In this document: positions 44,508 to 52,116 of the stretch, piece after piece | Numbering within the stretch: the stretch's first letter is position 1 | Layout: every line of letters begins with the position of its first letter | Assembly (NCBI RefSeq): GCF_001750105.1 | Contig: NZ_CP014143.1 | Coordinates: 372,001-436,000, forward strand | From: Microbulbifer aggregans | Lineage (GTDB): Bacteria; Pseudomonadota; Gammaproteobacteria; Pseudomonadales; Cellvibrionaceae | DNA length: 64,000 bases | Direction: 5' to 3' | The notes under the pieces: generated by a model | What the model was told of the DNA's origin: nothing | Database searches by the model: none | Seen by the model: only the letters and a program-made list of their open reading frames with translations | Program-made: the position numbers and the translations under genes

Positions 44508-45974
44508 ATGAAGCTCAGTGACGTTTCCCTAAGCCACCATTACGCCAGCCTTGGCGATGCCTTCGGCACGCCGGTATCACCCACGCCGTTTGCGCACCCC
44601 AAGCTGATTCACGTGAATCCGGCAGTGCTTGAGCAGCTGGGTATCGATCCAGCGGAGGCGGACAATCCCGCCTGGGCGGAAATCGGCGCCGGTGCAAAGT
44701 TGCTGCCGGGCAGCCGCCCTTTCGCAATGAAATACACCGGCCACCAGTTTGGCGTGTATAACCCAGAGCTGGGCGATGGCCGCGCGCTTCTGCTCGGCGA
44801 AGTGCAAAACGGCGAGCACAGCTGGGAACTGCACCTGAAAGGTGCCGGCAAGACACCCTACTCCCGCTTCGGCGATGGCCGCGCGGTACTGCGCTCGACC
44901 ATTCGTGAATACCTGGCCGGAGAGGCACTGCACGGCCTCGGCATCCGCACCACGCGGGCACTTTGTATCGTCGGCAGCGATGAGCCCGTTACCCGCGAGC
45001 GTATCGAATCCGGCGCCATGCTGATTCGCGTGGCAGAGAGCCATGTGCGCTTCGGCCACTTCGAATACTTCTTCTACACCCGCCAGCTGGAAGCACTGCA
45101 GAAACTGATCGGCTATGTCTGCGAGCGCTTTCTGCCCGAGGCGAAGTCGCTGCCGGTGGCCGAGCAGGCTGAAGCGCTGCTGCACTTTACCGTCGCCCGC
45201 ACCGCCGAGCTGGTGGCAGCCTGGCAGGCGGTGGGTTTCGCCCATGGAGTGCTGAATACCGACAATATGTCGATCATCGGCGACACCTTCGACTTCGGCC
45301 CCTACGGGTTTCTCGACGACTACGAGCCCGAGTTCATCTGCAACCATTCAGACCACACCGGACGCTATGCCTTCGAGCAACAGCCGGGGGTGGCGCTGTG
45401 GAATCTCAACGCCCTGGCTCACTCACTATCAGCTTTTGTCAGCGCAGAAACCCTGAAGGACTGTTTGGAGGAATTCCAGCCGCGCCTGGTGGACGCCTAC
45501 GCGGCGCAGATGCGCGCCAAACTCGGCCTGGAACAGAAGGAAGACGGCGACCAGCAGCTGTGCGCCGACCTGCTGCAGCTACTGGCCGATGCCCGCGCCG
45601 ATTACACCTTGTTTTTCCGCGCCCTGGCCCACTACCGCGGCGAGCGCCCCGCGGCCGCGCTGCAGGAGCTGATACCCGAGGCGCAACATGACGCTCTGGA
45701 AGCCTGGCTGCATCACTACGACCAGCGCCTGGCCCGGGACGGCGGCGATTCCCGTAGCCGCAACCGCGCCATGCTGGCGGCGAACCCCAAGTTTATTCTG
45801 CGCAACTACCTGGCCCAGCGGGTGATCGAGGCGGCCGAGGATGGCGACTACCGGCCACTGCGCACCCTGTTCACCCTGCTACAGAGCCCCTTCGACGAGC
45901 ACCCGGAGCACGAGACCTGGGCCGCGGCGCCACCGGAATCGGGCAAGCATATGCCCATCAGCTGCTCCTCCTGA
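44508..45974 (+). CDS. selO: Protein adenylyltransferase SelO (YdiU)
   Basis: Pseudokinase-fold enzyme that transfers AMP to proteins in the redox stress response. The 488-residue protein shows LIHVNPAVLEQLGID, AMKYTGHQFGVYNPELGDGRA, the glycine-rich LHLKGAGKTPYSRFGDGRAVLR, and the catalytic GVLNTDNMSIIGDTFDFGPYGFLDDY. The C-terminus ends ISCSS, with cysteine at the position of selenocysteine in eukaryotic SelO. Its stop is an ordinary TGA after the two serines, so no readthrough is implied. It follows ppx by 57 bases and may be co-transcribed. Confidence 0.97.
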   Translation: MKLSDVSLSHHYASLGDAFGTPVSPTPFAHPKLIHVNPAVLEQLGIDPAEADNPAWAEIGAGAKLLPGSRPFAMKYTGHQFGVYNPELGDGRALLLGEVQNGEHSWELHLKGAGKTPYSRFGDGRAVLRSTIREYLAGEALHGLGIRTTRALCIVGSDEPVTRERIESGAMLIRVAESHVRFGHFEYFFYTRQLEALQKLIGYVCERFLPEAKSLPVAEQAEALLHFTVARTAELVAAWQAVGFAHGVLNTDNMSIIGDTFDFGPYGFLDDYEPEFICNHSDHTGRYAFEQQPGVALWNLNALAHSLSAFVSAETLKDCLEEFQPRLVDAYAAQMRAKLGLEQKEDGDQQLCADLLQLLADARADYTLFFRALAHYRGERPAAALQELIPEAQHDALEAWLHHYDQRLARDGGDSRSRNRAMLAANPKFILRNYLAQRVIEAAEDGDYRPLRTLFTLLQSPFDEHPEHETWAAAPPESGKHMPISCSS

Positions 45975-46076
45975 CAACGATGCTTCTGCTGCCAGTGGCT
46001 ACACTAAAACAAGATTCCTTTTTTACATGATGACTTGGTGTAAGATCCGGGTCACAACTGATAAGGGGCAAGCACC

Positions 46077-46496
46077 ATGATGAGAAACCTGCTGCTGGCA
46101 GCCTGCTGCCTGCTGTTCGCCGTACAGGCCAGCGCTGCCGATGTGCTGGGCAAATGGCGCACCATCGACGATGAGACCGGGCAGCCGAAATCGATCGTCG
46201 AGATCTACCAGAAGGGCGGTAAATATTACGGGCGGGTGGTGGACCTGCTGATGAAGCCGGATGACACCGTGTGCGACAAGTGCCCCGGCCCCCGCAAGGG
46301 CCAGCGCATCGTGGGAATGAACGTGATTACCGGTATGGTAAAAAACGGCGATGTGTATGAGGGCGGGCAGATCCTGGACCCGAACAAAGGCAAGATCTAC
46401 GACTGCAAGTTCTGGCTCGAGGGCAAGGATCGCCTGATGGTGCGCGGCTACCTTGGCTTCTTCTACCGCACCCAGACCTGGTACCGGGTCAACTGA
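46077..46496 (+). CDS. DUF2147 domain-containing secreted protein
   Basis: A 139-residue exported protein with a signal peptide ending VQASAAD. The DUF2147 pattern is clear: LGKWRTIDDETGQPKSIVEIY, CDKCPG with two cysteines, VGMNVITGM, and GYLGFFYRTQTWYRV at the end. The fold is a small beta-barrel of unknown role. Two ATG codons in a row follow AAGGGG; either may start. The next gene is convergent. Confidence 0.9.
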   Translation: MMRNLLLAACCLLFAVQASAADVLGKWRTIDDETGQPKSIVEIYQKGGKYYGRVVDLLMKPDDTVCDKCPGPRKGQRIVGMNVITGMVKNGDVYEGGQILDPNKGKIYDCKFWLEGKDRLMVRGYLGFFYRTQTWYRVN

Positions 46497-46516
46497 TTCG
46501 CTGTTTGCGCAACCAC

Positions 46517-46541
46517 CGGCGGCCTGGCTCTCAGGCCGCCG
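46517..46541. terminator. GC-rich hairpin between convergent genes
   Basis: A perfect 10-bp stem CGGCGGCCTG / CAGGCCGCCG with a 5-nt loop between the DUF2147 gene and emrB, overlapping the last codons of emrB. No T tract on either side; termination is uncertain. Confidence 0.35.
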
Positions 46542-48042
46542 ACTCCACGCCTTTCTCTTCGCGCGGGTTTGCCAGCAGGAACACCAGTGGAATAGCCGCC
46601 AGGCTTACCCACATCAGCATCTGGAAATCGTTCACATAGGCGATCTCGGCTGCCTGGCGCGTCACCTCTCGCACCACCGCCTCCGGCAGCGCTGCCAATG
46701 CCTGCGCATCCAGATGGCCCGGTATCAGGTGATCGGGTACCGCCAGCCGCTCTCCCAACTGCTGCTCATTGATCCACAGGTTGCGGGTCAGCAGCGCCAT
46801 CACGATCGACACCCCGATACTGCTGCCCAGATTGCGGGACAGGCTGAAGAGTGCCGTGGCCTCACCGCGCAATGCTGCGGGCAATGTGGCATAGGCCAGG
46901 GTCGAGATGGGCACAAACACCAGCCCCAGACCCAATCCCTGCAGGGCGCCGGTCCACACCAGCGTCGACTGGCTTACCTGCAGGTTGAAGCCCGCCATGA
47001 TCTGTAGTGACAGGCTCACCAGCAGCATGCCGACGATAACCAGCGCCCGCCCGTCAACGAAGCGCAACAGCCGCCCCACCAGCATCATTCCCAGCATCAC
47101 ACCGACACCCCGTGGCATCAGCACCAAGCCGGTGGTCACCACCGGGTAGCCCTTCCACTGCTGCAGGTAGGATGGCAACAGGGCCAGGGTGGCGAGCAGG
47201 ATGATGCCCACCACGAAAATGAACGCCAGCCCGGAGACATAGTTGCGGTCCCGGAACAGGGCCGGCGTCAGGAAAGGCGCGCGATTGGTAAAGGAATGCA
47301 CCAGGAACAGCCACAGCCCCAGTGCCGAGGCGATGGCGTACAGCTGGATCTCCAGCGACTCGAACCAGTGCACCTGCTCACCGCGGTCCAGCAGCATCTG
47401 CAGGGCACCTACTGCCAGCGCAATCAGCCCGAAGCCGAGAGCGTCAAAACGGGTTTTGCTGGTCTCATCAGCCGGCAGAGATAAGTAAATGCCCACAAAT
47501 GACAGGATGCCGAGCGGCAGGTTGATATAGAACACCCAGCGCCAGGAATAGTACTCGGTCAGCCAGCCGCCCAGGGTCGGGCCGAGAATGGGGCCGAGCA
47601 TCACGCCCATACCCCAGATGCTCATGGCCGAGGCGTGCCGTTCACGGGGATAGGTGTCGAGCAGAGTCGCCTGCGACAGCGGCACCAGTGCGGCGCCAAA
47701 TACACCCTGCAGCAGACGCCACAGGATCATTTCATTCAGGCTGCCGGCCTGGCCACAGAGCATGGAAGTGACGGTGAAGCCGGCCACCGACCAGAGGAAC
47801 AGCCGCCGGCGACCAAAGCGCTGGGACAGGTAACCCACCGGCAATGTCATGATCGCCGCGGCGACGATGTAGGAGGTCAGCACCCAGGTGATCTGGTCAC
47901 GTCCAGCACCGAGGCTGCCCTGCATATGGGGCAGCGCCACGTTGGCGATGGTGGTGTCGAGCACCTGAATGACCGTCGCCAGCATGATGCTGGCGGTGAT
48001 CATCTGCCGGCGCGCAGGGCTCACCGGCTGCGCCACATTCAT
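46531..48042 (-). CDS. emrB: DHA2 family multidrug efflux MFS transporter (EmrB-like)
   Basis: A 503-residue 14-helix drug:proton antiporter. DHA2 features are LDTTIANVALPHMQGSLG near residue 28, the loop motif GYLSQRFGRRRLF, motif C-like GMGVMLGPILGPTLGGWL, and RNLGSSIGVSIVMALL in the second half. It would form a trans-envelope pump with the adaptor encoded just upstream and an outer-membrane TolC (not in the window). The ATG overlaps the emrA stop as TAATG. Confidence 0.93.
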   Translation of the reverse strand: MNVAQPVSPARRQMITASIMLATVIQVLDTTIANVALPHMQGSLGAGRDQITWVLTSYIVAAAIMTLPVGYLSQRFGRRRLFLWSVAGFTVTSMLCGQAGSLNEMILWRLLQGVFGAALVPLSQATLLDTYPRERHASAMSIWGMGVMLGPILGPTLGGWLTEYYSWRWVFYINLPLGILSFVGIYLSLPADETSKTRFDALGFGLIALAVGALQMLLDRGEQVHWFESLEIQLYAIASALGLWLFLVHSFTNRAPFLTPALFRDRNYVSGLAFIFVVGIILLATLALLPSYLQQWKGYPVVTTGLVLMPRGVGVMLGMMLVGRLLRFVDGRALVIVGMLLVSLSLQIMAGFNLQVSQSTLVWTGALQGLGLGLVFVPISTLAYATLPAALRGEATALFSLSRNLGSSIGVSIVMALLTRNLWINEQQLGERLAVPDHLIPGHLDAQALAALPEAVVREVTRQAAEIAYVNDFQMLMWVSLAAIPLVFLLANPREEKGVESAA

Positions 48043-49112
48043 TAGAACAGCACCACCCGGCCGTCCGTACCGCCGGCAGCGCGCGCGGAGACCAGTTTCG
48101 CGTCCTCACTGGTGTCGATGCGCACCCGGGCACTCATACCAGCGCGCAGCGTAGGTGCCTCTTTCGCGGGCAGCAGTCGCAGGCGCACTGGCACCCGCTG
48201 CACCACCTTCACCCAGTTGCCGCTGGCATTCTGGGGCGGGATCAGCGCGAACTCACTGCCGCTGGCCGGGCTGACACTGTCCACCTGGGCCTGCCAGTGG
48301 AAATCCGGATAGGCGTCCAGCACCACTTCTGCCTGCTGGCCGGCCTGGATTCGCGCCAGTTCGGTTTCCTTGAGGTTGGCCTCCACCCACAAGCCGTCGC
48401 TGCCGAGCATGCTGATCAGGCCGACACCGGCGCGGGCCATCTCACCGGGCTGGGGAATATCGTTGGCGATCACCCCGTCCATGGGCGCGAGGATGCGCGC
48501 ACGGGAGAGCTGATAGCGGGCCTTGTCCAGCTTGGCCTGGGCCACCTTCAGATCTGCCTGCTCTTCCAGGGGTAACTCGGGATTACCGCCCAGCTCCGCA
48601 CGCAGGCTGGCCAGCTCTTCGGTATTGATGGCGATCTGGGCCAGCGCACGGTCCAGCTGCTGGCGCGCCTCGTCCAGCTCTGCCTCGGACAGCGCCACGC
48701 GGCCCAGCTTTTCACTGCGATTCAGCTGGCGGCGGTAATAGTCGGCATCCTTGCGCGCCTGCTCCAGTGCGGCTGCGGATTCGCTGAATTCCGCCCGCCG
48801 CGCCAGCAGCTGGTTACGCACCTGCGCCAGGTGCGCCTCGGCTTCCGCCACCGCCAGCTGAAACGGCGTCTCGTCCAGCTGCACCAGCAGGTCACCCTTC
48901 ATTACCTGCTGATTCGCGCGCACGGCCACTTGAGCCACTACACCGCTGACTTCCGGGGACAGGGAAACCTTTTCTGCCTTCACATAGGCATTCTCGGTCT
49001 CCACACTGCTGCCACCGCCGAACAGGGCCCAGGCCAGCGCCACGAGCGCCACCGCGATACCGGCCCCGAAGCCGATCTTGCGCGCCGGCAGTTTTGCCAG
49101 TTGTTCTACCAC
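48042..49112 (-). CDS. emrA: HlyD family efflux adaptor (EmrA-like)
   Basis: Membrane-fusion protein of about 356 residues. An N-terminal helix (IGFGAGIAVALVALAWALFG) is followed by the first half-barrel/lipoyl region ETENAYVKAEKVSLSPEVSGVV, a long coiled-coil hairpin (about 95-200), the second lipoyl half with ARILAPMDGVIANDI, and the beta-barrel domain LWVEANLKETELARIQAGQ. GTG at 49112 with GAGGGG upstream is chosen over an overlapping TTG at 49127. It lies 37 bases after the MarR gene, so the operon is marR-emrA-emrB. Confidence 0.92.
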   Translation of the reverse strand: MVEQLAKLPARKIGFGAGIAVALVALAWALFGGGSSVETENAYVKAEKVSLSPEVSGVVAQVAVRANQQVMKGDLLVQLDETPFQLAVAEAEAHLAQVRNQLLARRAEFSESAAALEQARKDADYYRRQLNRSEKLGRVALSEAELDEARQQLDRALAQIAINTEELASLRAELGGNPELPLEEQADLKVAQAKLDKARYQLSRARILAPMDGVIANDIPQPGEMARAGVGLISMLGSDGLWVEANLKETELARIQAGQQAEVVLDAYPDFHWQAQVDSVSPASGSEFALIPPQNASGNWVKVVQRVPVRLRLLPAKEAPTLRAGMSARVRIDTSEDAKLVSARAAGGTDGRVVLF

Positions 49113-49149
49113 TTGCTCACCCCTCAAAATTCGATCCGCTGCCCCCGGC

Positions 49150-49623
49150 TCAAGCCAGGTTGCCCCGCAATTTGTTCAGCAGCTGCTGCAGCTGCTCCAC
49201 CTCTGCCAGTGAAAAGTCCTTCAGCGCCTGCGAGCGGGTCTCCTTGGCCAGACCACGCAATACCTCCAGCGCGGGCTGGGACGCTTCGGTCAGGAAAATA
49301 CGGAAACAGCGCCGGTCGGCCGGGTCCTGGCGCCGCTCCACCAGCCCCTCTTCCTGCAGCTTGTCCAGCTGCCGTGCGAGGCTGATGGGTGCCACGTCCA
49401 TCCGTTCCGCCAGTTCCGCCTGCTTCTGCCCCTGCTCACGGGCCAGGTGCCACAGCACCTGCCAGCGGGAACGGCTGAGCCCATGGGCCTTGGCCCGCCG
49501 GTCAAAATTGCGGCGCAGCAGGTGCGCGGCGCTGTGGAGCTCGAAACTCATCTTGGCCGCGGTCTCGTTGACCGGCTGTTCAAGCTCACTGTCCGCCAGT
49601 GCGGACTGGTAGTCGGTTCCCAT
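49150..49623 (-). CDS. MarR family transcriptional regulator
   Basis: A 157-residue winged-helix repressor. The DNA-binding part is LSRSRWQVLWHLAREQ, QAELAERMDVAPISLARQLDKL (recognition helix) and the wing VERRQDPADRRCFRIFLTE. By position it should repress its own operon with emrAB and be released by a drug-like ligand. GGGGAGCC precedes the ATG, and a perfect palindrome is found 30 bases upstream. Confidence 0.93.
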   Translation of the reverse strand: MGTDYQSALADSELEQPVNETAAKMSFELHSAAHLLRRNFDRRAKAHGLSRSRWQVLWHLAREQGQKQAELAERMDVAPISLARQLDKLQEEGLVERRQDPADRRCFRIFLTEASQPALEVLRGLAKETRSQALKDFSLAEVEQLQQLLNKLRGNLA

Positions 49624-49652
49624 AGGCTCCCCTTTTTATGAGGGCGCGTATT

Positions 49653-49666
49653 ATAAGCATGCTTAT
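49653..49666. promoter_or_regulatory. Probable MarR operator palindrome
   Basis: Perfect 14-bp palindrome ATAAGCATGCTTAT, centred about 36 bases before the marR start codon, in an AT-richer stretch where the promoter is expected. Size and symmetry fit MarR-type operators. Confidence 0.7.
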
Positions 49667-49852
49667 GATGTGTGCAAGGCGGCCAGCCCAGGTACGGCTG
49701 CACGACTGGAATTAATCGCGAAGGAGAAATAGGAAGGGCATCTCGCCGCCTGCTGGCGGCCAGAAGAAATGTGCTGAAAGCCTTGATTAGTGACTATTCA
49801 ATAGAAATCAGCGCAGTGACCAGCGCCTTACCAGCACCCTGAAACAAACCGC

Positions 49853-50170
49853 TCATCGCCGACAATTGACGGAACGCTTAAAGCAGCTATCAATTTTTTC
49901 GTTTGAAAAATTAATCGTCCCTCTGAATCCATATGACTTTGAGGACTCAATACAGGCGGAAAGGAGCGCCCTCAACCGACTGGAACACCCCTTTTCTCCT
50001 CCCGGACATTGGGACTCAATTGTTTTCGAGTAGTACTCATGAATATTGGAAACTCTTCTTTTCTGATCCCAATCCTCAAACCCTATCGCCACAAATAGAA
50101 CTAACAGGGCACCAAACAAAAGGAGCGCATCCCTCACCCAGCTCGAACTGAAACCCTTAAACCGAATCAA
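49853..50170 (-). CDS. Hypothetical small membrane-anchored protein (probable cassette gene)
   Basis: A 105-residue protein with one N-terminal helix (ALLLFGALLVLFVAIGF) and a short cysteine-containing outer part (ESQCPGGEKGCSS, LLSACIESS). No family is recognised. The start is a TTG preceded by AGGGGGCGGG. It is the leftmost member of the cassette-like block; no clear attC is found after its stop, so its membership is less sure. Confidence 0.5.
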   Translation of the reverse strand: MIRFKGFSSSWVRDALLLFGALLVLFVAIGFEDWDQKRRVSNIHEYYSKTIESQCPGGEKGCSSRLRALLSACIESSKSYGFRGTINFSNEKIDSCFKRSVNCRR

Positions 50171-50181
50171 TACCCGCCCCC

Positions 50182-50292
50182 TATTAACTCCCGCGGCAGA
50201 GGCCGCTTACTTTGTGCAAACTGGAAATGATAGAGGGTGTTCAGCGACTCACGTAAAATACGCGCACAGCAAGATGTCCCAGCCCTTATAGT
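50182..50292 (-). repeat. Degenerate attC-like site
   Basis: Begins CTATTAACTCCCGCGGCAG, close to the start of the clear site at 50302 (CACTTAACGCCCACGGCAG), and ends near CAGCCCTTATAGTTTGAC, resembling a damaged GCCTTGTTATG. No gene lies between it and the next site. Assignment is tentative. Confidence 0.4.
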
Positions 50293-50301
50293 TTGACTAG
50301 C

Positions 50302-50394
50302 ACTTAACGCCCACGGCAGGAGCGGCCGAAGCGAAGCGTAGGCCGTCCCGCAGAGTCCTCAGGGGCTGACGCAAACTGCTTGTGCTTGTTATGT
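50302..50394 (-). repeat. Integron attC site
   Basis: 93 bases. On the coding (minus) strand it starts ACATAACAAGCAC and ends GGGCGTTAAGT, whose last seven bases fit the GTTRRRY core consensus exactly. Internal complementary segments (GAGCGGCC / GGCCGTC and others) give the folded arms. The stop codon TAA of the preceding cassette gene lies in its TAAC core. Confidence 0.85.
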
Positions 50395-50733
50395 TTTTGC
50401 ACATGCTAAGTCCTGCGCCACCGCCAACCTTACTTGATTCATTTTGCTTAGCCCGTTGAGATAGGACTTTAACTCACTCCTCTCCACTATCGGAGGCTTA
50501 GATTTGTCGCACTTATCGACTTCTACTTTAACTATATACGAGCCACCTATTAAAACAGTGTATAGGCCCTCGCACTGCTCAGGAACCCAATGGAGAATAT
50601 AGGCATTTTTGGGCTCATGGCCTCCAGCCTCTAATGCCTTCCTTAGCATTGAGCCAGAATCTTGGAGCGCATCGTTGGAGCGGGTCAATTCATCGCGAAA
50701 GTCACTTTCCATTTTACTTCCGATGAGTTTCAT
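50389..50733 (-). CDS. Hypothetical protein, integron cassette gene
   Basis: A 114-residue soluble protein with an acidic helical N-part (MESDFRDELTRSNDALQDSG) and a mixed beta part (AYILHWVPEQCEGLYTVLIG, SYIVKVEVDKCDK). No family is recognised. The ATG lies 20 bases after one attC site and the TAA stop is embedded in the next, so the gene fills its cassette exactly. Confidence 0.75.
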   Translation of the reverse strand: MKLIGSKMESDFRDELTRSNDALQDSGSMLRKALEAGGHEPKNAYILHWVPEQCEGLYTVLIGGSYIVKVEVDKCDKSKPPIVERSELKSYLNGLSKMNQVRLAVAQDLACAKT

Positions 50734-50752
50734 CTACTCGATGCCTCGAGAA

Positions 50753-50828
50753 ATATAACGCCGCCGGCAAGGTAACCTGTCCTACGGAGGTCCGCAGGCC
50801 CGGAGCAAGTTGCCCGGCCTTGTTATGG
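50753..50828 (-). repeat. Integron attC site
   Basis: 76 bases. On the coding strand it starts CCATAACAAGGCCGGGC and ends GCCGGCGGCGTTATAT. The end arms (GCCGGGCAA and TTGCCGGCGGC) and the inner CCT..CGGA/TCCG..AGG segments are complementary with small bulges, as in attC hairpins. Confidence 0.87.
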
Positions 50829-50832
50829 AGCG

Positions 50833-51120
50833 CTACCACGAGACATGCTCCATGGCATTTCTGTACGAAGAAAGAGCTTTATAGGTAGCCACTTTAAGAG
50901 ATAACTTTTGCCTCAACACCTGGTACAGAAATACTGGCAGCAGCAAAAAAACAAAAATTACCCCCTGCGCCACCAATCCGATAATTACTATCCCGCTTCC
51001 GAAACCCTCGCCTAGGAAAAATATCAGTATTAGTAAATTAATAGCACCCAGCACCCATAAAGCACGACGGGCGTCCTTCACCAACACATCTTCTACTTTT
51101 TCCTTTTGCTTATTGCTCAT
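50833..51120 (-). CDS. Hypothetical two-helix membrane protein, integron cassette gene
   Basis: A 95-residue protein with a charged N-terminus (MSNKQKEKVEDVLVKDARR) and two membrane helices (LWVLGAINLLILIFFLGEGF and IVIIGLVAQGVIFVFLLLPV), then a basic tail. No family is recognised. It ends five bases before one attC site and starts 12 bases after the next. Confidence 0.75.
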   Translation of the reverse strand: MSNKQKEKVEDVLVKDARRALWVLGAINLLILIFFLGEGFGSGIVIIGLVAQGVIFVFLLLPVFLYQVLRQKLSLKVATYKALSSYRNAMEHVSW

Positions 51121-51132
51121 AGCTGAAAAGCT

Positions 51133-51276
51133 TCATAACGCCGCCGGCAGGGGCAGCCTACCTTGCGCAATTTTTTATGCAAAAAGGCAACATAGCCACT
51201 TGCGCGAAACGTGCACAAGGCAAGCTGTCCCGCGGAGGGCCCAAAGCCCAGAGCAAATTGCCCGGCTTTGTTAAGT
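51133..51276 (-). repeat. Long integron attC site (VCR-like length)
   Basis: 144 bases, bounded by TCATAACGCCGCCGGC and CCCGGCTTTGTTAAGT on the plus strand. The end arms GCCGG and CCGGC pair, and an inner 20-base arm (from GGGGCAGCC to TTGCGCA) matches the complement of TGCACAAGG...CTGTCCC at 16 of 20 positions by hand count. This gives a long hairpin, like the extended attC sites of vibrio superintegrons. Confidence 0.85.
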
Positions 51277-51303
51277 GTTTTAGACCATTTGGTTACGACC
51301 ATA

Positions 51304-51577
51304 TCAATACACCCTATTAGAATCTTTATATCTCCTCATTTCTTTAGGCGACTGAGTTATGCCTACGATAGTTGCAGGGTCGAAAGGCACTAACTGTGAT
51401 ACGCTACTGCTGTTACATAGTTCGGATAAAGTAGCATCACCCGCTCAAAGGTTTGCCCTCAACATCTTTTACCGTGACTACCAATACGCCTTGCTTAAAC
51501 TCCTCCAACGGCCCATTTTTTGGACAACATCCTTCGGAATTTGAAGCTCTTTTAGCGGGCAAATTATTGGCATACAA
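51304..51577 (-). pseudogene. Frameshifted integron cassette gene of unknown function
   Basis: Two minus-strand frames join to one protein-like sequence. The first, from TTG 51577, reads RASNSEGCCPKNGPLEEF then GVLVVTVKDVEGKPLSG and hits TGA; shifting one base at about 51437-51441 continues DATLSELCNSSSVSQLVPF and then GITQSPKEMRRYKDSNRVY to TGA at 51304. VVTVKDVEGKPLSGATL-like text recalls carboxypeptidase-regulatory beta-sandwich domains. It sits correctly between two attC sites, 28 bases before the downstream one. The true start is uncertain and the 5' end may be missing. Confidence 0.6.
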
Positions 51578-51583
51578 ATTTGC

Positions 51584-51614
51584 ACATAATGCCCCTTGCA
51601 GTGCCTTGTTAGAA
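51584..51614 (-). repeat. Truncated attC remnant
   Basis: 31 bases, on the coding strand TTCTAACAAGGCACTGC to GGGGCATTATGT. Both core ends are recognisable, though one core has ATTATG in place of GTTATG, and most of the hairpin arms are missing. It lies directly after the stop of the 166-residue cassette gene, where an attC is expected. Confidence 0.55.
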
Positions 51615-51618
51615 TTCC

Positions 51619-52116
51619 CTAGAAGGTTACTTCAAGGTACATATCCAGCGGAAACTCCATTTTACATGGGCTTCCATTACATGTTGCATTATCAAAGTCA
51701 GTGTTAAACAGGACTACAGTAGCCAGCTCGGCCATTTTTTTGCTCGGCGCTTTATAGACATCTACTTTTTCAACTTTACCGTGCTCACTGATCATTGCGA
51801 TCGCGAATAACTTCCCCTCTCTCTTGTGCTTATGGTGCCCCCTTATAATTGGCAAATATATATCTTGCAGACCATTTTTGGGGAATGGTGGAATTTCCGT
51901 TGATTGTAATCCACCATAGTTATTCGCAAATAGATTCTTTTCAGCCTGACTCAATTTCGCATAAGGCTTATCAAATGGGAGGCTACTAACAGCATCTTTA
52001 GACTTAAACTTAGTACCGACTGGCGCATCTCCTTCAATACTATATTTTTCATCCGCCGTCACAAAAGTGGACAATACCAGAGCAATAAACACTAAAATGA
52101 AGTACACCTTTTTCAT
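51619..52116 (-). CDS. Hypothetical exported protein, probable first cassette gene
   Basis: A 165-residue exported protein with a signal peptide (VYFILVFIALVLSTFVTADE). The C-terminal part IAMISEHGKVEKVDVYKAP, MAELATVVLFNTDFDNATCNGSPC and FPLDMYLEV is reminiscent of the TonB C-terminal domain fold, with two cysteines, but no firm family is claimed. ATG at 52116 with AAGGGGGG upstream is chosen over a GTG one codon earlier. It stops a few bases before the attC remnant. Confidence 0.7.
   Translation of the reverse strand: MKKVYFILVFIALVLSTFVTADEKYSIEGDAPVGTKFKSKDAVSSLPFDKPYAKLSQAEKNLFANNYGGLQSTEIPPFPKNGLQDIYLPIIRGHHKHKREGKLFAIAMISEHGKVEKVDVYKAPSKKMAELATVVLFNTDFDNATCNGSPCKMEFPLDMYLEVTF

Larger units (their letters stand above)
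49853..52116 (-). mobile_element. Integron gene-cassette array without integrase (CALIN-like)
   Basis: A 2.3-kb AT-richer block. Small unrelated genes all lie on the minus strand, each followed by an imperfect palindrome whose ends read TAACAAG... and ...GCGTTA on the coding strand. Three sites are well preserved (50302-50394, 50753-50828, 51133-51276) and two are degenerate (51584-51614, 50182-50292). One cassette gene's stop codon lies within the attC core, as is common for cassettes. No tyrosine recombinase gene is present in the window; parC bounds the right end and marR the left. Confidence 0.8.

Noticed and set aside
45930..45974. Selenocysteine at the SelO C-terminus
   Set aside because: The relevant codon is an ordinary TGC cysteine in ISCSS, so the TGA that follows the serines is a normal stop.
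49741..49850. Possible further attC after the 105-residue gene (AAAGCCTTGATTAGTG)
   Set aside because: Only one core-like end is present, with an inserted base, and no convincing partner was found.
51117..51302. A 61-residue minus-strand frame covering the long attC
   Set aside because: It is the translation of the attC hairpin itself (LALC, GCPCRRR-like text), a known artefact of attC sites.
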